Below are positions 31,238 to 36,793 of a DNA stretch of 36,793 nt, piece by piece (positions within the stretch are counted from its first letter, which is position 1; every line of letters begins with the position of its first letter). The notes beneath the pieces were generated by a model. It saw nothing but the letters and a program-made list of their open reading frames with translations, was not told the origin of the DNA and ran no database searches. Position numbers and translations under genes: made by a program. Source of the stretch: Aliidiomarina quisquiliarum (GTDB lineage Bacteria; Pseudomonadota; Gammaproteobacteria; Enterobacterales; Alteromonadaceae); NCBI RefSeq assembly GCF_023922585.1, contig NZ_JAMFTN010000003.1:1-36793 (forward strand), written 5' to 3'.

Positions 31238-31849
31238 GTGATTTCTGTAGCCAAGCATTACAAAAGGCTCATCGTGCTAGAGAAGCTGGCCGCTGTGGGT
31301 ACCCGAAAAAATATTTTGGGTAATTGGGCATCGGATCAAGAGCTCTACTCCATTTGGCGCCGTCGTGTTGTTGTTACAGAAAAATGCTCTCATAACGCAG
31401 GTGTGTCTTGGATTAGAAAAAGCAAAGAGAACGCAATACTTGCTGAGCTTATCTATAGAACGTACTGTGAAGTATTTCCTCATAATGCGAGCTTGAAAAA
31501 GCCAATTACTCCATATCAGCTTTATGAGCTGTATTTGGTGCTCTACCTCAGAGTGCAAAATAAATCAGAGTTTTCAACCAATCGTATTTATCATTTGCTG
31601 CGAGCAATCGCTAGCAATGAACTTAAAGTAAACTGTAAATGTAAGACCTGCTATACCATCATTGTTGATGACATTAACGATATAAACCTTCATTGTGGAT
31701 TGTGTAGATACCTTGCAAGGAAGAAAAGAGTTGAAAGTTCAAGTCAATCTCAGCATAATCAAGCCGTAGTAGGTTTATCCGATAAAAGTGTAAGCGCTCA
31801 TTCATCTGGTGTGAAAACGGCAAATGATATGGTTCGAAAAGTCGGATAG
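31238..31849 (+). CDS. FlhC-like subunit of the transfer activator (SetC/AcaC-type)
   Basis: GTG 31238 follows GGGGGTGA, three bases after the previous stop. The 203-residue product has a helical N-terminal part and a zinc-binding site C135xxC138 ... C153xxC156 (CKCKTCYT, LHCGLCRYLA), the same CxxC...CxxC plan as FlhC. The tail of about 40 residues is Ser/Gln-rich. In SXT and IncA/C elements the SetCD and AcaCD complexes switch on transfer genes; here they are the natural candidate binders of the six 30-bp operators in the window. Confidence 0.85.
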   Translation: MISVAKHYKRLIVLEKLAAVGTRKNILGNWASDQELYSIWRRRVVVTEKCSHNAGVSWIRKSKENAILAELIYRTYCEVFPHNASLKKPITPYQLYELYLVLYLRVQNKSEFSTNRIYHLLRAIASNELKVNCKCKTCYTIIVDDINDINLHCGLCRYLARKKRVESSSQSQHNQAVVGLSDKSVSAHSSGVKTANDMVRKVG

Positions 31850-31905
31850 TAGGCTCGAAGATGGAACGACGACCCTTTTATTTCAATTAAAAGAGGTCTT
31901 CAATT

Positions 31906-32490
31906 ATGAACATTAAAACTTCAATTCTTTTGGTGGGCGCCCTGCTCATATCCGTTAGCTCACAAGCTAACGCCAATCGCCTTCAGCAAATACCTGAAAA
32001 TATCGATTTATCTTCAGCAAGCGTGTCTCGCTCTTACCTTGAGGCCGAGCTTGGACGAGAGTTTATCGCTGATGTTCTGGACCGTCGCCATCGCCACAAT
32101 ATAAATGCGTCCACTCCCTTCGTTGAAGTATGCAATAGGTTTCAATTGAGCATAGGGGGAGAAGTGTTATCGCAGTATTCTTTGTCAACCAACAACCCTT
32201 CTAGCTATGAGTGGGCCGTTCCTCGTCATGTTATCCGGATTCGACAAGTAGGAATCCATGCTAACAGAACTCCGGCTAATGGTCGCTGTTTGCGCCCTTC
32301 TTCAGTATCTATGGAAAACATTGCGCATAACAGATTCAATGTTAAAGGTATGGTTTTTTCTGTCGCCAGCCAAGCGTCAGGTCTTCCTGTCCCGCGCGGC
32401 AGTACTCAGCTTAACGCCTTGGATATGACGAATGCGAATATGCTCTTCTTGTCGTGGCTTTATGATAATCAAGGGCAATTGGTAGATTGA
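31906..32490 (+). CDS. predicted secreted protein of unknown function (194 aa)
   Basis: ATG 31906 is preceded by an AAGAGG ribosome site. A clear signal peptide (TSILLVGALLISVSSQANA) exports the protein to the periplasm. The mature part (about 170 residues) contains two cysteines that could pair (FVEVCNRF, ANGRCLRP) and segments PRHVIRIRQVGIHANRTP and NRFNVKGMVFSVASQASG. No family recognised. It lies between the activator genes and traF, is followed by its own terminator, and may be read from the activator promoter. A role in the transfer envelope is suggested by position only. Confidence 0.7.
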   Translation: MNIKTSILLVGALLISVSSQANANRLQQIPENIDLSSASVSRSYLEAELGREFIADVLDRRHRHNINASTPFVEVCNRFQLSIGGEVLSQYSLSTNNPSSYEWAVPRHVIRIRQVGIHANRTPANGRCLRPSSVSMENIAHNRFNVKGMVFSVASQASGLPVPRGSTQLNALDMTNANMLFLSWLYDNQGQLVD

Positions 32491-32497
32491 GTTGCCT

Positions 32498-32558
32498 CAT
32501 TTACCCACAAAAATAAGCTCCTAAATGGAGCTTTTTTGTTTTCTAACCTCGCTACTAT
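32498..32558 (+). promoter_or_regulatory. tra operator and -10 upstream of traF-traH-traG
   Basis: Operator copy 32498-32527: halves CATTTACCCAC and GCTCCTAAATG, 8 bp apart, in plus orientation. TACTAT (32553-32558) begins 26 bp past it; the edge is 61 bp from the traF ATG. The downstream half is also the left arm and loop of the preceding gene's terminator. Confidence 0.72.
32515..32537 (+). terminator. terminator after the 31906 gene
   Basis: Seven-bp stem AAGCTCC / GGAGCTT with loop TAAAT and six T. It overlaps the tra operator of the traF operon. Confidence 0.8.
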
Positions 32559-32587
32559 AGCGTCATGATATTCTTGATGAGAACGTT

Positions 32588-33604
32588 ATGCGTGGAATTT
32601 TAGTAATTTTTCTAGTTTTTTCTTTGGTGCCCATCGGTCAAGCTTATGCTCAGTCGCAGTCAGGATTCTATTATGAGCGTGAGCGTGGTTGGTTCTGGCA
32701 CGAGCCTGATGATGAGCTTGCTGAAGAGGATGAGAGTGTTGTTGAGGAGCAAGGCATTTCTGTTTTGTTGCCTGAAGACCTAGCCCCAGAAAAGCGTGAA
32801 CGCATACCTCTTGATGTTGCATGGCTTCGGGAGAATATCGAAGCCCTTCAGATTCGGGCATTAGAAAACCCCTCAACAGAGAATGTTGCTGCATTTGCAT
32901 ATGCTCAGCGCCTAATGCTTGATATTTCGAGTCGTTTTAGTACCGCCATGATGGAATTTATGGCGATGGAGCCTGAGCTTGATGAATCACAACGTCGCCC
33001 AACATCCACGTTAAGTTTGAATGTTTTCAAAAAAGAGACGGCGCAAGCGCTAACGCAAACCATTCAGTCATTAAATGAATCGGCTCACATCTGGTTTTTC
33101 TACACATCAGACTGCCCGTATTGCATGCAGCAGCTGCCAATAGTTAGGGAGTTCGCGCGCCGTTATAACTTAGATATTCTGGCTGTTTCCTTAGACGGTG
33201 GAGTGCTTCGTGGTTCAGAAACGATGGAAACTGTTTTTGATATAGAGCATCGCGTTGCAACCATGTTTGGGCTGGAGTTCACACCCTCTTTGGTGCTGGC
33301 CAAGACAGTCGATGATGTTCGTGATAGTGACTTCACGATTCTCTCCCAGGGTCTTATTACACTTCCAGACTTAGAGCGAATAACACTTATTGCGGCAAGA
33401 GACATGGGAGCTATAACGAGCGAGCAGTACGCTCTGACAACAGAGGTTAGAGATATTAATGTGCTTCGGAACGAAGATGGGGTTCTCGAAGCGGATGCTG
33501 ATTTATTGGAAAACGACCCGGGCTATCTGGCTGAATTATTGCGTGCGCGGTTGCGAGAGATGAACAGTCCTGTTGGCGCACGAGCTCTTGGAGGTTCTCG
33601 ATGA
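32588..33604 (+). CDS. traF: TraF, thioredoxin-fold pilus assembly protein
   Basis: 338 residues with a signal peptide (ILVIFLVFSLVPIGQAYAQ), the TraF opening GFYYERERGWFWHEP, a helical middle part and a C-terminal thioredoxin domain. That domain carries WFFYTSDCPYCMQQLP (CPYC at 176-179) and cis-proline FTPSLVLAK. F TraF has lost its CXXC, whereas here it is intact, as in many relatives. Periplasmic, required for pilus assembly with TraH. Overlaps traH by four bases. Confidence 0.93.
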   Translation: MRGILVIFLVFSLVPIGQAYAQSQSGFYYERERGWFWHEPDDELAEEDESVVEEQGISVLLPEDLAPEKRERIPLDVAWLRENIEALQIRALENPSTENVAAFAYAQRLMLDISSRFSTAMMEFMAMEPELDESQRRPTSTLSLNVFKKETAQALTQTIQSLNESAHIWFFYTSDCPYCMQQLPIVREFARRYNLDILAVSLDGGVLRGSETMETVFDIEHRVATMFGLEFTPSLVLAKTVDDVRDSDFTILSQGLITLPDLERITLIAARDMGAITSEQYALTTEVRDINVLRNEDGVLEADADLLENDPGYLAELLRARLREMNSPVGARALGGSR

Positions 33605-35067
33605 AATTAAAACTTATAGCCCTAGTTATAACGGCCACTCTCAGTCTTTCTATAGCGCTAACAGTGCCCGTGAATGCAAGCGGACTGTCTAACTTGTTTG
33701 ATAGCGTTCAAGCTTCTGACCCCCGTTTGGTTAGTAATTCGAATGGAACAATTTTCACTGGTGGTAATGTTCGAGTTCGTGCTGCCCGCGCTTCCTATGA
33801 CCTCGCAAGCTTTAGGCCTCCATCGATAACAAGTGGATGTGGAGGCATTGATATTTTTGGAGGCTCGTTTGGTCTTATATCAAAAGATCAGTTAACGCAA
33901 ACAGGCAGGGCGCTAGTTCAATCAGCTTCAGCATATTATTTCGGCCTTGCCTTGTCCTCTATTTGCCCATTGTGTAATGGCGAAATGAAATGGCTTCAAG
34001 ATGGGCTATCGAGAATGAACCAATTCAGCCGGGCCTCATGCGAACAGCAAGTTGGAATGATTCGAGATTGGGTAAGCGATGACCCGACACCCGAAGATAA
34101 AGTTGCAGAAGTCGCAACTACAAGTGGCGCACTTCTCTCGAGTTTAAATGGCATGCTTAATTCACCAGCTGAAGCGCAAGATAGAAACGAGTATGCACCG
34201 GGTCAAGTTGCAGGCGTCGATAGAGCAACTGCAGAGCAAGTATTACTTGGAAACTCAATTTATTTTGCAACCATGAATGCAAGAGCAATAACGGGGCCTA
34301 ATGAGTTTAATGCGCCAGCCACTTTTAATCCTGGTATTTTTGGAAGTAGCGCTAGAGAAGCCGCTGAGTTTTTCATGTCTCTAGCCGGCTTTACGCTCTC
34401 TGTTGAGGATTCTTCTCAAGATAATAATTTTAGTTCGAGTCGTATAGCCCCATCCTTCTCAGTGAAAGAATACTTCGGACTTAATGCTGAAGCCGCCGGG
34501 TCACTGAGATTGTATCGTTGCCTAAATGCTAATGCCCCTCGTCCACCGCAGCAGTGTACCAGTGTTGATACGGAAAACGGCCCTACTCTCAAGCCAATTA
34601 CGTCGATGATTCGAGAGGTTGTTTACGGTCAAGAAGGCATACCAAATGATGGGGTTTTCGAGAGAATCCTTAACCCTTTGGGAGTTCAAGATTTAAACCC
34701 CGATCAGGAGAAGCTTTTCAATATGGTTGGCGTGAATCCATACCGCATGGCCGCAGATAAGGTGCGATTTAATATTACGGAAGTCTCTCTTTCTAATTTC
34801 TTAGAACAACAGCTGCTCACTGCAATTCATTCGCTATTTACTCAAGAGTTTCAAAGAGTTCAAAATGAGATGGCCGCTATCACATCAGTTGACAGAAATC
34901 AGCTTTTACGAAGTGATGCGCTTAAGCAAATGGAGGCGGTAATGGACGAGCTTATAATAATAGCTCCTGAGATCCAGAAGCTTCAGAGGGAGGCTCGAAA
35001 TGAAATATCAGCTCAAGTCGAGTTAAACGCGCTTAGACGTCAAATTACTAATCCCCAGGGGCGATAA
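33601..35067 (+). CDS. traH: TraH, pilus assembly protein
   Basis: 488 residues with a signal sequence (ITATLSLSIALTVPVNAS). The conserved N-terminal segment contains GGNVRVRA, TSGCGGIDIFGGSFGLIS (near 78-95) and LSSICPLCNGEMKWLQDGLS, followed by a C-terminal coiled coil (LQREARNEISAQVELNALRR). TraH is a periplasmic/outer-membrane-associated F-type assembly protein and a likely disulfide isomerase client. Starts on ATGA overlap with traF, ends two bases before traG. Confidence 0.96.
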   Translation: MKLKLIALVITATLSLSIALTVPVNASGLSNLFDSVQASDPRLVSNSNGTIFTGGNVRVRAARASYDLASFRPPSITSGCGGIDIFGGSFGLISKDQLTQTGRALVQSASAYYFGLALSSICPLCNGEMKWLQDGLSRMNQFSRASCEQQVGMIRDWVSDDPTPEDKVAEVATTSGALLSSLNGMLNSPAEAQDRNEYAPGQVAGVDRATAEQVLLGNSIYFATMNARAITGPNEFNAPATFNPGIFGSSAREAAEFFMSLAGFTLSVEDSSQDNNFSSSRIAPSFSVKEYFGLNAEAAGSLRLYRCLNANAPRPPQQCTSVDTENGPTLKPITSMIREVVYGQEGIPNDGVFERILNPLGVQDLNPDQEKLFNMVGVNPYRMAADKVRFNITEVSLSNFLEQQLLTAIHSLFTQEFQRVQNEMAAITSVDRNQLLRSDALKQMEAVMDELIIIAPEIQKLQREARNEISAQVELNALRRQITNPQGR

Positions 35068-35069
35068 GT

Positions 35070-36793
35070 ATGCTTTTACCCATTACCGTACAAGGTGATC
35101 ATGACTTTGTAGTAGACGTTTTACGAGGGCTTGTTGCGCAATACGATTCAGGCGTATTGCCACAAATTGCAGCTGTAATGGTTATTATTGGCTTGCTCAT
35201 TTGGTCTGTAAAGCATTCCGTTGATAACGAAAAACACCCTCACCCATTTAAAGAGTTGTTAATTAGTTTGCTTATGGTTGGCGTGTTTATTTTGCCAAAT
35301 ACAAGCCCACGATTCGATGTGCAAATAGTGCCTATTAATACGCCGCTGGATTCAGTAGTGGTTGAGCGGGTACCTTTCATTGCTGCAGTACCAGCTTGGG
35401 CAGCATCGTCACTTATTGGAACCTTAACGCGTGACTCTCAGCTTCACTTCGGGGATGTATATGGGACAGATAACACGCTATCACAACTCGGCATGAGCCC
35501 ATTTCAAGCGCTTGTCCACCTTCATAGCGTAGATCCAACAGCAATATCTGCAGAGCGAAATTTATTACTCGCAATGGATACTTATATTAATGACTGTGTT
35601 GTTCTTGCTCATGAGGTTCCGAATATACAGGGCCCATCTCCAGAGGATATAAAATCTACACCAGCTACGAGTGAGCTTTGGGCAGTTTTAGAGCCACATG
35701 ACTCAAATTGGTTAAGAACTAAGAACTACTTAACTGAACCTGCAACCGAAAACGTGGAGTGTCGAGAGGTTCATATGGCAATTGGGGCATACATCAATAC
35801 AAATGGATTTGCTAGTAAGTTGACTACTCATTTTTCATCTTTGGGTGTGCAAATGGAACAAACTGGATGGTTGCCCCAAGTGCTTGGAGACTTTGATACC
35901 CCTACCCCACAAGAGTTGATGATAGGACGGTTTTTAGCGGCTCAATTAAATGAATCGTTTGGTAACAGCCAACTTGCTGTAGCTTTCGGCCGTGGTGTTT
36001 TTGAGTCTCAACAGCAGCGTGTATATCAACGAGCTGGTGAAGCTAATATGTTCTTACAAGTGGCCAAGCCGATGATGACAACACTTGAGGCCTTTGTCTT
36101 TTTCATATCTCCAGTGATGATGCTTCTCGCTGTCCTTGGCGGGATCGGCTTAGCTTATGTTGGTAAATACCTCATGATTCTTGTGTTCACAAATTTATGG
36201 GCCTATATCGCGGTTTTTGTAAGCGCCCTGAATACTACAGCCGTGGTTCGAGCATTGAATGTTGATCCTGGTGCAGCCTATGTGGATTCGTCGGCAATCC
36301 TCTCGTACGGAGCTATAGGAAATACCATTACCGAAATCGAAGGTGGGCTTGTTGTAGCGGCGACCATGGTAGCTGCAATACCCATGCTAGCCATGTTTTT
36401 GCTTTACGGAGGGGTACACTCATTGATGGGTGTTATGGGCAAGTTTGGTGGTACCTATGATGGAAAGTCTGCCGCTCCAAGTATTGTAAGTACAGGCCCA
36501 AGCGGTGAGCGCGTTGTCGGTAATTACCAAGATAATCTTGCGACTGCCGGGTTTACCGCTTCAACAATGAAAAGCGCCAGGGACAGCAGTGGTGTAAACA
36601 TAGATGGTTCTGCAGCTGCGAGTTCAATCTCATCTCGAGGCTCATCGGTGATGGAGGCACAAACTTCATCCGAGGGTTTAGGCGTAAGGCAAAGCTTTGC
36701 TGAGGGAATGCAGTCACAAAATGGTATCTCTAAGCAAAATGGCTTCACTAATATGAGTCAAGAATCCTGGCAGCAAACAGCAAGTACCGCGGA
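35070..36793 (+). CDS. traG: TraG, N-terminal part (open at right edge)
   Basis: ATG 35070 lies two bases after the traH stop. 574 codons run to the window edge without a stop. The protein starts with a membrane segment (LPQIAAVMVIIGLLIWSV) followed by a second (LLISLLMVGVFILPNTSPRF). A periplasmic region comes next, then the TraG_N membrane block (FFISPVMMLLAVLGGIGLAY, YLMILVFTNLWAYIAVFVSA, MVAAIPMLAMFLLYGGVHSL). The last visible part is a Ser/Gly-rich periplasmic tail, as expected for TraG, which acts in pilus assembly, mating-pair stabilisation and entry exclusion. The C-terminal half lies outside. Confidence 0.94.
   Translation, partial: MLLPITVQGDHDFVVDVLRGLVAQYDSGVLPQIAAVMVIIGLLIWSVKHSVDNEKHPHPFKELLISLLMVGVFILPNTSPRFDVQIVPINTPLDSVVVERVPFIAAVPAWAASSLIGTLTRDSQLHFGDVYGTDNTLSQLGMSPFQALVHLHSVDPTAISAERNLLLAMDTYINDCVVLAHEVPNIQGPSPEDIKSTPATSELWAVLEPHDSNWLRTKNYLTEPATENVECREVHMAIGAYINTNGFASKLTTHFSSLGVQMEQTGWLPQVLGDFDTPTPQELMIGRFLAAQLNESFGNSQLAVAFGRGVFESQQQRVYQRAGEANMFLQVAKPMMTTLEAFVFFISPVMMLLAVLGGIGLAYVGKYLMILVFTNLWAYIAVFVSALNTTAVVRALNVDPGAAYVDSSAILSYGAIGNTITEIEGGLVVAATMVAAIPMLAMFLLYGGVHSLMGVMGKFGGTYDGKSAAPSIVSTGPSGERVVGNYQDNLATAGFTASTMKSARDSSGVNIDGSAAASSISSRGSSVMEAQTSSEGLGVRQSFAEGMQSQNGISKQNGFTNMSQESWQQTASTA

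Overview
The window reads as part of a large self-transmissible plasmid of a gammaproteobacterium, host genus not determinable. It carries an iteron origin with a Rep_3-type initiator, a ParM/ParR-type partition locus, a MOBH relaxase (TraI), a coupling protein (TraD) and an F-type (MPF_F) conjugation apparatus whose gene grouping (traI-traD-DUF4400; traL-E-K-B; dsbC-V-C; traF-H-G) resembles SXT/R391 and IncA/C elements. I see no insertion sequences, CRISPR arrays, rRNA or tRNA genes, and no recognisable resistance genes.

Layout. 1-2047 (-): start of a secreted, Cys-rich TraN-like adhesin, open at the left edge, with 150-bp tandem repeats. 2209-3514 (+): two genes of unknown function, the second a lipoprotein. 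3558-11451 (-): a long operon, dsbC, a dsbC paralogue without its catalytic cysteines, traV, traC, then HDOD, unknown, LPP20-like lipoprotein, YdjM-like membrane protein and unknown. 11452-12264: replication origin (DnaA box, phased GATC sites, 21-bp iterons, AT-rich DNA, inverted iteron). 12265-14955 (+): rep, ssb, a small unknown gene, a CsrA-like gene with an insertion, an XRE regulator. 15218-19302 (-): traL, traE, traK, traB and a TrbI-like gene. 19558-28742 (-): MobI-like candidate, AcaB-like candidate, traI, traD, unknown, DUF4400, S49 peptidase, TraA-type pilin. 28743-29276: non-coding control region with two repeat families (oriT/parC candidates). 29277-30604 (+): parM, parR. 30896-31849 (+): a FlhD-like/FlhC-like pair equivalent to SetDC of SXT or AcaDC of IncA/C. 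31906-36793 (+): a secreted unknown protein, traF, traH and the start of traG, open at the right edge.

How it works together. The most informative signal is a 30-bp interrupted palindrome (CATTTAGG-like half-sites separated by 8 bp). It occurs six times, and in five cases its near edge lies 61-65 bp from the start codon of a transfer-related operon: traN-like, the 2927 lipoprotein, dsbC-traV-traC, traL-E-K-B and traF-H-G. The sixth lies upstream of the mobI/traI operon at the head of a long leader. In all six a -10-like hexamer begins 25-26 bp past the site, with no good -35. The simplest reading is one activator-controlled regulon. The FlhDC-family pair encoded inside the window, itself behind a near-consensus sigma-70 promoter, is the obvious candidate activator. 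traW, traU, trbC and the TrhF-type peptidase are not in the window and may lie beyond its edges.
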